A stretch of 64,000 nt of DNA, from NCBI RefSeq assembly GCF_964204645.1, contig NC_134036.1, forward strand, positions 6,924,934 through 6,988,933. The letters run 5' to 3'. The notes beneath the pieces are model-generated. The model saw nothing but the letters and a program-made list of their open reading frames with translations. It ran no database searches and was not told the origin of the DNA. Origin of the DNA: Tubulanus polymorphus. Lineage: Eukaryota; Nemertea; Palaeonemertea; Tubulaniformes; Tubulanidae. Each line of letters starts with the position of its first letter. The stretch's first letter is position 1. Below, piece by piece: positions 49,841 to 59,240 of the stretch. Both the position numbers and the translations under genes were made by a program.

Positions 49841-49843
49841 TGG

Positions 49844-49849
49844 AATAAA
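49844..49849 (+). terminator. Polyadenylation signal AATAAA after protease gene
   Basis: AATAAA lies 4 nt after the protease stop codon, a position typical of compact viral-type transcription units. It may serve the whole plus-strand capsid/protease module. Confidence 0.5.
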
Positions 49850-49887
49850 ACATATCATATACTTTAAAGAGTTTTTTTTACACTTAC

Positions 49888-50036
49888 CCCGGACTTGATT
49901 GTAGCCTTGGTTGGATATGGTCTAAATGAAGCGTCTCGGTCGGAACTTGTTTTCTGCTCTCGGAAATATCGACGACAAAACGACTATCTATTTCGAGGAC
50001 TAAATTTGAAGTGAAATTAACGGTATTCGTACCTAG
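49888..50036 (-). other. Possible coding fragment, minus strand
   Basis: A 48-codon open stretch on the minus strand follows a possible acceptor (TATTTAACTAG) and ends at GGG followed by GTAAGTGT, which reads both as a strong donor and as an in-frame TAA. Composition looks protein-like (FVVDISESRKQV, TLHLDHIQPRL). The preceding 50060-50036 segment is open in a different frame, which may mean a frameshifted gene remnant. I do not recognise it. Apart from this, 49850-50387 shows no gene. Confidence 0.25.
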
Positions 50037-50387
50037 TTAAATACTTACGTAGGATAGCTTCAAACTCAACGGTGGGGTAAGGGGAGGATTTCACGGCGAT
50101 AGTATTATTATATAGATATTATATAATATTGGGGAAAAATATGGATTACGGTTGTCCCCTAGTGTTATTTGGTTGGTCACACATGGTACCCCCCACGAAT
50201 ACCGGGTTAATGATTCATGATATTAATTATAAACTTGGAAATAGAAATGAAAAATAATATTTTCATATAATGTTTTAAAGCAAAAGCAAAGCGAGGAGAG
50301 GCAAACGTAACCAGCTCTTTTTGGAATTTTAGGTTGGTCTTGAAAAAGACCGTTTTTTTTTTTTCGTATACATCAGATACGCGTATA

Positions 50388-51011
50388 TTAAAATATATAC
50401 GCGTTCTGAATGTCATACATCGGAATTGACCGACATTGTTCCGATGGCAGTGGATCGCTGTCATCTCTTCGGCAGTATGGACATTCGTAATGTCGTATAT
50501 TCTTTAAGCGTTTAATACACTTAACGTGGATCTGCTTTCCGCAGCACGTTGTCGGTGTATCCATACACACTTCCAAACACACACAGCACGTTAGGTCCAG
50601 AGTCGTGCTGCAAAATTCACATCGGTGGTGTTGTGAGTGATCGATTTTGTCGCAGCAATCATAACATATCGGCGTACGACAACACGGTATCTGATTGGTT
50701 GTGAAGTGGAGAGCACACCCTCTGCATACTTCATCATTCCTTAGGGCAGGAACCGAACCAGTACACCCATTGCGGAAAATGGGGTCTAGATGTTCTTCGA
50801 ACCCAATGATTCGCATCATTGGGCACATGATCCTTGACTGGTTCCCTTGGTCCTCAGCCGCGTTGTCGAAGCAGGTATCGCAAATTATTTTATTGCAACA
50901 TCTAGTTACAAACTCGTATGGGTTTACGCCATAGCGTAAAATCTCCATACAGGAGTGACATTTTATGTCGCCCCGCTCTGAACAAAATACCGGAACGGTA
51001 TGAATTTCCAC
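50388..51011 (-). CDS. Cysteine-rich protein with three tandem RING-like zinc modules
   Basis: The frame gives about 207 aa from a GTG at 51011, but the true start is unclear. The frame is open further upstream to a TGA near 51110 with no ATG, so a 5' exon (a CTCCAG acceptor lies near 51035) or a lost start is possible. Three Cys/His-rich modules are visible at about residues 17-62, 92-133 and 140-182. Each contains a related CC-x3-I-[CH]-x2-C block, and the last is closest to a RING finger, ending CCGKQIHVKC then ECPYC. This suggests zinc binding and possibly ubiquitin-ligase-type activity, which is inference. The gene converges on the Polinton protease gene and is head-to-head with a homologous decayed copy at 51477-52030. 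A TATATAAATA box lies about 120 bp upstream. Confidence 0.65.
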   Translation of the reverse strand: MEIHTVPVFCSERGDIKCHSCMEILRYGVNPYEFVTRCCNKIICDTCFDNAAEDQGNQSRIMCPMMRIIGFEEHLDPIFRNGCTGSVPALRNDEVCRGCALHFTTNQIPCCRTPICYDCCDKIDHSQHHRCEFCSTTLDLTCCVCLEVCMDTPTTCCGKQIHVKCIKRLKNIRHYECPYCRRDDSDPLPSEQCRSIPMYDIQNAYIF

Positions 51012-51129
51012 TTCTTCTTCATTTTTCCAAAATACTGGAGAATACGCAATTTTTCGTAGAGAGTGTTGAGTAAGAATTTCGTAGAGAGTGTCGAGTAAGA
51101 ATGAATAATATCGTCAGGATGTATAAAAG

Positions 51130-51139
51130 TATTTATATA
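51130..51139 (-). promoter_or_regulatory. TATA-box-like sequence upstream of the RING-like gene
   Basis: On the minus strand this reads TATATAAATA, about 120 bp before the first conserved codons of the minus-strand RING-like gene. The surrounding 51012-51476 is AT-rich and otherwise empty, consistent with a divergent promoter region for the two head-to-head genes. A short imperfect tandem duplication (about 27 bp) lies at 51056-51108. Confidence 0.35.
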
Positions 51140-51476
51140 ATGCAAGTCGAAAATATATGACTGAACATGAATATTATCATAGTAGAAAACATATAAACAT
51201 ATATAGTACAATACAAGTCGATAATTCAATACGATGTAAATAAACAATGGCATGTCACCGATGACACGTCAATAGTAAATATATCATTCTCTTTGAATCG
51301 AACACTAATGAATATCACAACGGGGAGTACTTTTAAACCCCCTCATATTTTGGTTACCATATGTCATCATAAACTTTACTAACTCGTAACTAACAACAAT
51401 CAAATATCCTGACGTGATTGTGCTTGATTTGTTTCATAACATCATTTTAATACTTGCGAAAAGAACCAAAAAAAAA

Positions 51477-52030
51477 ATGGATTCCTTGATCACCGTAGAA
51501 AAGGCATTTTTCGAGTGCAGCGAAATTGAATTAAGCGAAATAATGATGATTAGTTTCGACTGTGAACCAGGTTATGGATAATGTCACGGTTATTGTAGAA
51601 TGATCGTACATATTTCGGACTTAAAACTGACGAAATGCTGTAAGTAAGGTATTTGTTCGGTATGTTGGGAGATAACGGTGAACGTAACTCAAAGAATTTC
51701 AACTGCCCGATGGAAGATTGTTCAGCTATTCATAACTTGACGCGTAGGATCCGAACAACAATGTGTCGCCGCTGTAAAGATTGGAAGTCACCTGACGTTT
51801 ATCAGTCCTGTATTGCCGGAACATTTTGTAGAAAATGCAAAGATGACCTCGAAACATCATCTGATTTACAGATGTGTTTTAAGTGTTTATCGCGTGTTTG
51901 CAACATTAAATTGTGCGCGATATGTATGGAACATTGCAAAACTGAGAGATATTGTGGATGCGTTATTCACGATGTGTGTGCCAAGGCGTTCAGCAATAAT
52001 CGTGAAAAATGTATAAAATGTAAAAAATAG
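51477..52030 (+). pseudogene. Decayed paralogue of the RING-like cysteine-rich gene
   Basis: From ATG 51477 the frame reads a conserved N-terminal region, but TAA codons interrupt it at 51579 and 51645. After a frameshift near 51650-51665 the reading continues in another frame to TAG 52028; that downstream part alone has an ATG at 51662 and 122 codons. Joined in order, its motifs follow those of the minus-strand gene at 50388-51011: the first CH-x-C block, CC-x3-IC-x2-C, the CPM motif, CRRC against CRGC, the FCRKCKD block, MCFKC, and a last module CAICMEHC followed by CGC-V-I-H-x2-C and CIKC. The copy therefore looks like an inverted duplicate turned pseudogene. The 122-codon open part could still be expressed. 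AATAAA follows at 52070. Confidence 0.65.
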
Positions 52031-52069
52031 AACGCTATTCCTATATTACATATATATATCTTGGTTTGA

Positions 52070-52075
52070 AATAAA
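52070..52075 (+). terminator. Polyadenylation signal AATAAA
   Basis: AATAAA lies 40 nt after the stop of the plus-strand RING-like pseudogene, in AT-rich DNA. The position fits a 3' end for that gene. Confidence 0.45.
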
Positions 52076-52194
52076 TAACATTGTTTGAAATATATAACTG
52101 TCGTTATTTGGTATTGTTTAATCTATTCGAACGCGGATTATCGCATGAGTAATCGGGTAACAGCTGGTGTGAGCATCCATCGAAATTTCAAAAT

Positions 52195-52366
52195 CCGCCA
52201 TCTTTGATCACGTGACCACAACCGCCATCTTGGATCGGGGCGCCATCTTTGATCACGTGACCGCAGTCGCCATCTTGGATCGGGGCGCCATTTTTGATCA
52301 CGTGACCACAGCCGCCATCTTGGACGGACGCCATCTTGGATCACATGACAGCCGCCATCTTGGATT
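52195..52366 (+). repeat. 45-bp tandem repeat with E-box and YY1-like sites
   Basis: GATCACGTGACC starts at 52206, 52251 and 52296, an exact 45-bp period. Each unit also carries GCCATCTTGGAT and GCGCCATCTTT. CACGTGAC is a canonical E-box (USF/MITF-type) and GCCATCTTG matches the YY1 consensus. Degenerate half units continue to 52366. This could be a regulatory cluster or a simple minisatellite. Confidence 0.8.
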
Positions 52367-52419
52367 TAACCACAACCACAATTTAACCACGGGCCTATAG
52401 TAACCCACCATCACTACTT

Positions 52420-52449
52420 GTATGTATGTATGTATGTATGTATGTATGC
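52420..52449 (+). repeat. GTAT tetranucleotide microsatellite
   Basis: About seven GTAT units. It lies just beyond the last recognisable codons of the minus-strand zinc-finger/recombinase-like gene and may have disrupted that exon. Confidence 0.85.
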
Positions 52450-53894
52450 CCACTTTGCTGCTTATCATGCACTTCATGCTGCCTTGCTTTTGATTCTTTG
52501 CGCAGCTTTTGAGCATATGTTGCTAGGCGCGTTTCCACCCGATCCAACATGTGGCGTCTAATACCCGATTCCTTGTGTCCACGCTGGAAATCAAAAGTTT
52601 CATCAATATGTAGCATGTTATGTCGGGTATGCCGGATTTCTTACTTGACGGTGTACATGGAAAGGGAAGTATACGGTGCACAAGGGAAGGGCTAGGGTGA
52701 AAAGTTTTCCAAGTAGATGGTGCACAAGGGAAGGGAAGTACGCGGTGCACAAGGGAAGGGAAGTACGCGGTGCACAAGGGAAGGGCTAGGGTGAAAATTT
52801 TTCCAAGTAGATGGTGCACAAGGGAAGGGAAGTACGCGGTGCACAAGGGAAGGGAAGTACGCGGTGCACAAGGGAAGGGAAGTAGACGGTGCACAAGGGA
52901 AGGGAAGTAGACGGTGCACAAGGGAAGGGAAGTACGCGGTGCACAAGGGAAGGGAAGTACACGGTGCACAAGGGAAGGGAAGTACGCGGTGCACAAGGGA
53001 AGGGAAGTACACGGTGCACAAGGGAAGGGTTTAAGGTACAACATCCACCGAGTGGAGGGAGGTCCATGCATTTATACTCACGTCGCGAATGAACCTGATT
53101 AATCGATTCTTTATTGAATGTACATAGGACTTTAGCGACCCAGGCGTTTTGCCACTCTCTTTCTCCACCTCCAACCACTCGACTACGTTTGTAGGTGTTA
53201 TCTTGCCATTACAAAAATCAAGCAAGTGTCGACTGTCGCGCACATACGCCTCCGACGTTTTCTCCTCTTCAGCCATTGGCCGAAGCCATGACATGAATTC
53301 CTCATCAAATTCTATCGGAAAAATAAGAATTAGGTCATCACGAACAAACACATGAGTTAAATATGTAGGACTTACCCTTCTTCATCATGGGATGGACTTT
53401 CTTCACTCTTTTAACTTCCTTTCTCTCCTCTTCCTACTCTTCATCACTTTCCCCAGTCACCTCCTCCACATCACTTTCATCCGCATTCTCTTCTTCACTG
53501 CTATCTCTGTCTTCGGGGCTGGTTTCTTCGACTTCAGAATCTGAACTTTTATCCGAATCACTGCTCTGATCTAAAGATAAAAATGAAAGACATGGTCATT
53601 CATTAACTATTTCATTCGCAAAGTCACTAGCACCTGATGTTACCTCGTGATAGGCATTTAGTGTGGCTTGATAGCCGTCTGAAGTAAAAACCACATTTAC
53701 TACATTTAACCATTGATCTGCGCTTATTGTACGGGGCTAGCGTCTTGTATTGAGATTTTCCGATGTCTTCCTCCGTCCTGCGATTCCAATTTCTCGATCG
53801 CACGCGCCCCCACTTATGGACGACTCTTAGGTGTTGCGGCATATGAGTCTTCGGCCGCGAGCAAATTGGGCAATCCACGTACGTACAGACAATG
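52450..53894 (-). pseudogene. Zinc-finger plus recombinase-N-terminal-like gene, four exons, one stop
   Basis: Four exons fit consensus splice sites and keep phase. Exon A is 53894-53644 (donor GAG/GTAACA), B is 53570-53376 (donor AAGG/GTAAGT), C is 53311-53082 (donor GAC/GTGAGT), and D runs from 52583 (acceptor TTTCCAG) to about 52450. A has two zinc-binding motifs (CPICSRP with H-x4-H; CSKCGFYF with H-x2-C). B is an acidic Ser/Asp/Glu stretch. C and D are helical and resemble the N-terminal, core-binding (SAM-like) domain of tyrosine recombinases; this resemblance is from pattern only. An in-frame TAG at 53436-53434 breaks exon B. No catalytic recombinase domain follows; a microsatellite replaces it. 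It is probably a decayed or truncated gene. The first exon upstream is unknown. Confidence 0.55.
52657..53036 (+). repeat. 25-bp minisatellite inside an intron
   Basis: The unit GTGCACAAGGGAAGGGAAGT plus a variable ACGCG or ACACG/AGACG repeats about 14 times, for example at 52814, 52839, 52864 and on to 53014. Two longer units near 52688 and 52785 contain an extra GGCTAGGGTGAAAA insert. The array occupies most of the intron between exons C and D of the minus-strand gene. Open frames across it on both strands are repeat artefacts. Confidence 0.9.
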
Positions 53895-53896
53895 CT

Positions 53897-53975
53897 AAGA
53901 ATAAGAGACCTTGAAGTTTCGCGTAATTGTTGTGACCTTTAAGGAAATCAATATTATTCGGTGGCCGCGAACAAA
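53897..53975 (-). pseudogene. Degenerate copy of the NIDFLKGH exon
   Basis: On the minus strand this reads NIDFLKGH followed by YAKL and LFLAL. It matches the C-terminal exon at 54684-54868 (NIDFLKGH, CAKLILSIAL) in DNA as well as protein, except for a ~10-nt insertion. It is therefore a duplicated, decayed fragment about 0.8 kb from the better copy. It also overlaps the proposed acceptor of exon A of the neighbouring gene. Between here and 54683 I see only AT-rich DNA with one short hairpin. Confidence 0.5.
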
Positions 53976-54208
53976 TCTATTGCGCGCGATCACGATCTTC
54001 AGCAAGACGTGGAGTCATCCTCGCTAGACACGATAGTTAAAATATCGGAGTGTATCATGAATTGGTTGCCTTTGAAACGATTCCAGTTGCTTTAATGGGT
54101 GTCATTTGTTAATGTAAGTAAAGAATTACGTTTGTGGCCGTTAATGGTGTATGTTTGCTGCATGTTGACCCAATAAATGTAAAAATACGACTGAATTTGT
54201 TTACTTAC

Positions 54209-54232
54209 TTCCGGGTTCGCTGAAACCCGGAA
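54209..54232. other. Perfect 9-bp hairpin TTCCGGGTT/AACCCGGAA
   Basis: The arms at 54209-54217 and 54224-54232 are perfectly complementary around a 6-nt loop. CCGGGTT also begins the dispersed repeats near 45711 and 58611. No function can be assigned. Confidence 0.5.
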
Positions 54233-54683
54233 ATATTTCCACTTCAAATTCTTAACTCAGACCGCGGCCTATATTGAAGTAATTCTGTTAAGATGTCAAC
54301 CCATAATGAAAAAAAGATTCGTATCAACAGTTAACCGCATTCACCTTCAGGCCTAGCTCATCGATGGGCCTATTTCATGTATTGAAGTGCAAACTGTCAG
54401 ATAATTTGACCCGTCCCAGGCTAGTAAATTCCCTCAGTTATTTGTTTTTTCGGGGCAGTCGAAGCAGGGATGGGTTGTGACCACAATGAATTGTAGTAAG
54501 AGTTGTAATATTGTCAGGTAGGCCTAGAGAGTGGGCGATAATCTGATAATCTGTGGCAATCGACGCCGTGCGATTATAGTCAATCTAGGCCTAAAGCCTC
54601 CAGTACATTTCGTAAGCCCTATCATATTATATATTACAGGTTTTTTTAAGACAGCAAATGTTTTTCAAAGGGGACAGACAAAG

Positions 54684-56295
54684 CTATTCAAGTAAGTTTA
54701 ATCGATCGAACATCTCTAGAGCAATACTAAGAATAAGCTTCGCGCACTCATCGTGACCTTTTAGGAAATCGATATTTTTTGGTATCGAAGAAGGGGTTGC
54801 GGTTAAAAGTGTTTCATTGCTTTCATCTGCCAACTGCATGTCACTTTTCGCTGATTTTCTCCTAGAGCCTGTTATATTGATTGAAAGAACATTCAACTCA
54901 TTAGATAAAAACTTAAGGTACAACCCAGTAATTATTGTAAATAAAATTTATATGGTGCAGCTTGCACGAGTGTACCTTAAAAACTGTTAATGCAACTAAC
55001 ATTTTGTAATATTACAATTTAAAACATAAAGGTATCAGCATTTTTTGCTTTTAATTAATTATATATAAGGTAATACATGTATTTAGTTCGACGCAATTTG
55101 TCTATTGTGAAACAATGATTTCAATAAATTCTATGTCTACCACTTGCTGAAAATGGAATAGTTTTAAATTTGTTGGTATGTTGCATGCAGAGGAAATTAA
55201 ATGATTAATTAGGCAAAAGAAAAATTAACCAGTCTGTCATCAGATAGAAATTGTTAGTGATAATTCGATATTTCACCATGTCAAATGCTACCACTTTTGG
55301 AACACTATTTTGACTAACAATTGTCCTGTAACAAACTTCAATTTCACTCAAGGACAGACTCAAGTTAGTTTGAAAATGAACTTTGAAATAGTCAAGAAAC
55401 TCACCTTTATAATACAGCTGTCAGAACCACACTTCTTTTACAAAAACTTTATCCTGAGACTCATTTCCTTTCACTTATTGTAAATAATTTATACACAGGG
55501 TACCCATAATATACGATATGTTAGAGGAATATTTCGATCCAGATACATTCTTTATGAATAAAATTACCATCCTGCTATAAATTTGATCCAAGAACCCCAA
55601 GTAACCTTTCTTGAATTAGATGGCTAAGAAAGACAAACACAGTCATATATAATTTTTGAAAGGTTTTTATTGAAACAACAATATGAATTGAAAATGATGG
55701 ATGTATAAAAGAAAAAAACAGTCAACATATGTAAAATTAGAGAATTGATCAACTTGAATTTTTATCAACTAGTCTTTAACAAACATTCAATGGACATTGT
55801 CAAAATAAACTTCACAGCAATTAACAAAATTGATCGGTAAATTGACTGTCTGCTATAACGAGCAGTATTCCTATTATTGCGAATTATATTTTTCACAAAC
55901 TATTATATACCGGAGTTTGTTAGAACAACAGTTCCATTGAATTTACAATCTTTCAAATACAATTGACTTGATTTTTGGCATTATTTCACAAGGTTACCAC
56001 CAATTGCGGAATTAAGAAATCATTGCCAATCTTTGCCATAAGTCATTTTAATTATCAGAGCAACTTTCCAAAATAATAATCAGGGTAGAGTCATAATGTA
56101 ATGAACAATAGAAATAAATAATAAACATCTAATACAAAATGCTGCATAATCACTTACTATGAAGCTTAGCCATTTTTTCTTTAAATGATATCTTTTTCCT
56201 CGCTGTACCATAGTAGATCTTTCTTGCAGAACCCAACATGCTGGTAACCTTCCCAGCTACCCTGCCCCAGGGCTCGCGGTCTACTGCTTTCTGAC
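54684..56295 (-). CDS. 3' end of an unrecognised gene, two exons
   Basis: The upper exon is 56295-56158 (acceptor TTTTTGTAG, donor CATA/GTAAGT), with 45 full codons rich in Lys/Arg (GRVAGKV, ARKKISFKEKMAKLH). The last exon is 54868-54684 (acceptor AATATAACAG), ending at TAG. The split codon A/GC gives Ser, so phase is preserved across a ~1.29-kb intron. The last exon encodes a Ser/Thr-rich linker, then the NIDFLKGH, CAKLILSIALEMF helix-like end. I do not recognise the family. The 5' exons were not found; a 19-bp minisatellite begins 0.1 kb upstream. The 54869-56157 intron is AT-rich and holds nothing else I can identify. Confidence 0.45.
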
Positions 56296-56404
56296 CTACA
56301 AAAATCAATTAAACAATATATCAATGTATGTTCTAACTATAGGCCTAAAAATTTCTTTAAATCCATTGACTTACCCCTGTGTTCAACAATTACTGAATCC
56401 CTTC

Positions 56405-57732
56405 AATGATTACGACTAGGTTTGACAATTACAACTTCGTTAAACGATTACGACTCCATTCAGCGACTACGACTCCGTTCAACGATTACGACTCCGTTCA
56501 GCGACTACGACTCCGTTCAACGATTATGACTCCGTTCAGCGACTACGACTCCGTTCAACGATTACGACTCCGTTCAACGATTACGACTCCGTTCAGCGAT
56601 TACGACTCCGTTCAGCGACTACGTTAAACGATTACGACTCCGTTCAGCGACTACGACTCCGTTCAACGATTATGACTCCGTTCAGCGACTGCGACTCTGT
56701 TCAGCGACTACGACTCCGTTCAACGATTACGACTCCGTTCAGCGACTATGACTCCGTTCAGCGACTACGTTAAACGATTACGACTCCGTTCAGCGACTAC
56801 GACTCTGTTCAACGATTACGACTCCGTTCAGCGACTACGACTCGTTTAACGATTACGACTCCGTTCAACGATTACGACTCCGTTCAGCGACTCCGACTAG
56901 TTTAACGATTACGACTCCGTTCAGCGACTACGACTCTTTTAACGATTACGACTCCGTTCAACGATTACGACTCCGTTCAGCGACTACGACTCGTTTAATG
57001 ATTACGACTCCGTTCAGCGACTACGACTCTTTTAACGATTACGACTCCGTTCAACGATTACGACTCCGTTCAGCGACTACGACTCGTTTAACGATTACGA
57101 CTCCGTTCAGCAACTACGACTCGTTTAACGATTACGACTCGTTTAACAATTACGACTCCGTTTAACGATTGCGACTCCGTTAAACGATTATGACTCCATT
57201 CAGCGACTACGACTCCGTTCAACGATTACGCTTCCATTCAGCGACTACAACTCCATTTAACGATTGCGACTCCGTTAAACGATTACGACTCCATTCAGCG
57301 ACTACGACACCGATCAACGATTACGCTTCCGTTCAGCGACTACGACTCCGTTCAATGATTACGCTTCCGTTCAGCGACTACGACTTGTTTAACGATTACG
57401 ACTCCGTTCAGCAACTACGACTCGTTTAACGATTACGACTCGTTTAACAATTACGACTCCGTTTAACGATTGCGACTCCGTTAAACGATTATGACTCCAT
57501 TCAGCGACTACGACTCCGTTCAACGATTACGCTTCCATTCAGCGACTACAACTCCATTTAACGATTGCGACTCCGTTAAACGATTACGACTCCATTCAGC
57601 GACTACGACACCGTTCAACGATTACGCTTCCGTTCAGCGACTACGACTCCGTTCAATGATTACGCTTCCGTTCAGCGACTACGACTCCGTTTAACGATTG
57701 CGACTCCGTTAAACGATTACGACTCCGAAACT
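56405..57732 (+). repeat. 19-bp minisatellite, ~1.3 kb
   Basis: Units alternate between CGACTCCGTTCAGCGACTA and CGACTCCGTTCAACGATTA, both 19 bp, with variants (CTCGTTTAACGATTA, CTTCCATTCAGCG). A higher-order copy of about 301 bp is visible: 57124-57300 matches 57425-57601. Short translated frames are artefacts of the repeat. Confidence 0.9.
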
Positions 57733-58600
57733 TACTCCTGTGTTCAACGATTACTGAATCCCTTCATCGATTACGACTCTGCTCAATCCTTTATGACGAA
57801 CCCGACTATGTTGAATGACAAATCTATTCCGACTATGACAAATACATCTACAATTACAAAAAATGTACCAATAGTTATTACCATTTGGAGGCCCGAGAGA
57901 CCTCAAATGCAAAGGACCTAGGCCTATACATTAATCAAACTACATGTATTTGATTCGGTAATTTTACAAGGTCGAAAAGCCGTAAAAGGCTTATACTATA
58001 TGAAATAGACAGACTTGATAAGCGCCAAGGCTCGAGAAACTATAGTAGACGTTAGAGGCCTATCACTCGCCCACCTAGACTGCAACAATTTCTAGTTTAG
58101 GCCTATATAAGTGTCATGTTTGCTGTCTATGAGAATGGGTTGTTTTGAAGTTGAAGACATATCACTATTAACACATAAAAGCTCCTGCGTTAAACATAAC
58201 TCTGTCGAATAAAATTTAATTTTGCTTGATTTTGAATACCATCTTAATTTTCACTTCTTTTTTAACAAGGACAGAAATTTCACTTGAATAGAATGAAATC
58301 TAATTGATCTCAATCAACTGTTTAAAAAACTTAACAGTAGAAATAAGCAGTTTAGTGACTATGTGCAATGTAAAAAGACGAAACGTAAAACGATTATTAT
58401 GGGCGCCAAAAAAAATTTTAATAATTGTGCAAATTTACAGACGAGTGTCACTTTTTTGACATTATACAATGACAGAGACCCATAAAATTACATAGTTATA
58501 TAAACTACATACTAATATCTAGTTCGTCACATTTTGTTTTTTTAAGTTAGGCCTATTGTATGGATAGAAATCGCACATTTGTAGCGGAAAATGTCGAAAA
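57733..58600. other. Intergenic AT-rich DNA, nothing identified
   Basis: No open frame with splice support, RNA gene or tandem array was seen here. Several AGGCCTA words occur (57909, 58062, 58551), as elsewhere in the unique DNA. Confidence 0.5.
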
Positions 58601-58604
58601 TTTT

Positions 58605-58840
58605 ATTTCCGGGTTACGTAATTCAGGATTGACAAAAAACGAGAATGTTAATAGAAATTCCGAAAATTCTACGAACTAGTGGCGGATGTTTACTAAAAAT
58701 CTTATCATATTAGGTTCGAATCCCACATTTACTGACGATGTATTCGGAGCACTCCCGAGTCACTCCAAGTCTGTATCTCACAGCATTAGCACAAAATGGC
58801 GCGAAGCTCAGTGCGCGATATCGATTAATACGATCAATAA
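58605..58840 (+). repeat. Dispersed repeat with tRNA-type B-box, copy 2
   Basis: This is the second copy of the element at 45700-45945, in the same orientation: CCGGGTT at 58611, exact GGTTCGAATCC at 58713-58723, AGCATTAGC near 58782, a CAGTGCGCG stretch and ATATCGAT. Identity is moderate, so the copies are old. Confidence 0.4.
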
Positions 58841-58911
58841 TTGAAGTTGGCAAGATTATCTAATATAATTTTAATTATCTAATATAATGTCTTTGAATGT
58901 CATTATATGAT

Positions 58912-59240
58912 TTAGGTACATGTAGGACACAATTTACACTGGTACGATTTCCTGAAATAAATGACATTTTTTAGTATTTACGACGAATGTTCATATAATA
59001 AAATATATGTAATATAATATATATGTAAAATATATGTAATATAATTTCAGCATTTATGAATGTAATGATATGATCTAGACAATTTACACAATTTACACTT
59101 GTACGATTTTCTGGAATAAATGATATTTCCTTAGTATTTACAATGAATGTTCATCTAGTAATATCGAACGTTATATATATCATCTGTGAATGTAGTATGA
59201 TTCAGGTAGTACACAATTGACATTTGTACGATTTTTCCCG
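58912..59240. repeat. Diverged ~150-bp AT-rich tandem repeat, three partial copies
   Basis: A segment with ACAATTTACAC, TGTACGATTT, AATAAATGA and TAGTATTTAC then GAATGTTCAT occurs at 58925-58997 and again at 59082-59155. A third, partial copy starts near 59205. It lies directly after the minus-strand PHD fragment and may be in its 3' region. Confidence 0.6.

Larger units (their letters stand above)
45975..52075. mobile_element. Partial Polinton/Maverick (adintovirus-like) element with possible RING cargo
   Basis: Five consecutive plus-strand genes (integrase, penton, basic protein, hexon, protease) identify a Polinton/Maverick. The left side is truncated inside the integrase. The right limit is uncertain: the RING-like gene pair at 50388-52030 is included because it lies immediately downstream and is not clearly host, but its membership is inference. 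Terminal inverted repeats and 6-bp target duplications were not identified. Protein-primed polymerase B and FtsK/HerA-type ATPase are absent, so the copy is not autonomous. The capsid and protease frames remain open, which argues for recent insertion or selection, whereas the integrase and penton are damaged. Confidence 0.7.

Noticed and set aside
50695-50934. Plus-strand 79-codon frame
   Set aside because: It is the antisense shadow of the minus-strand RING-like gene.
47298-51647. Reassigned TAA codon, because TAA interrupts both the penton and the RING-like copy
   Set aside because: TAA is also the natural stop of the intact capsid, basic-protein-flanking and protease genes, and a TAG and frameshift occur in neighbouring remnants. 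Decay explains all of them.
52523-53178. Overlapping frames of up to 182 codons with a repeated FPCAP/SLPLCT pattern
   Set aside because: They translate the 25-bp minisatellite in three frames. Only the short flanking parts belong to plausible exons of the spliced gene.
53387-53569. Plus-strand Ser/Leu-rich frame
   Set aside because: It is the antisense of the acidic exon B of the minus-strand gene, which has proper splice sites.
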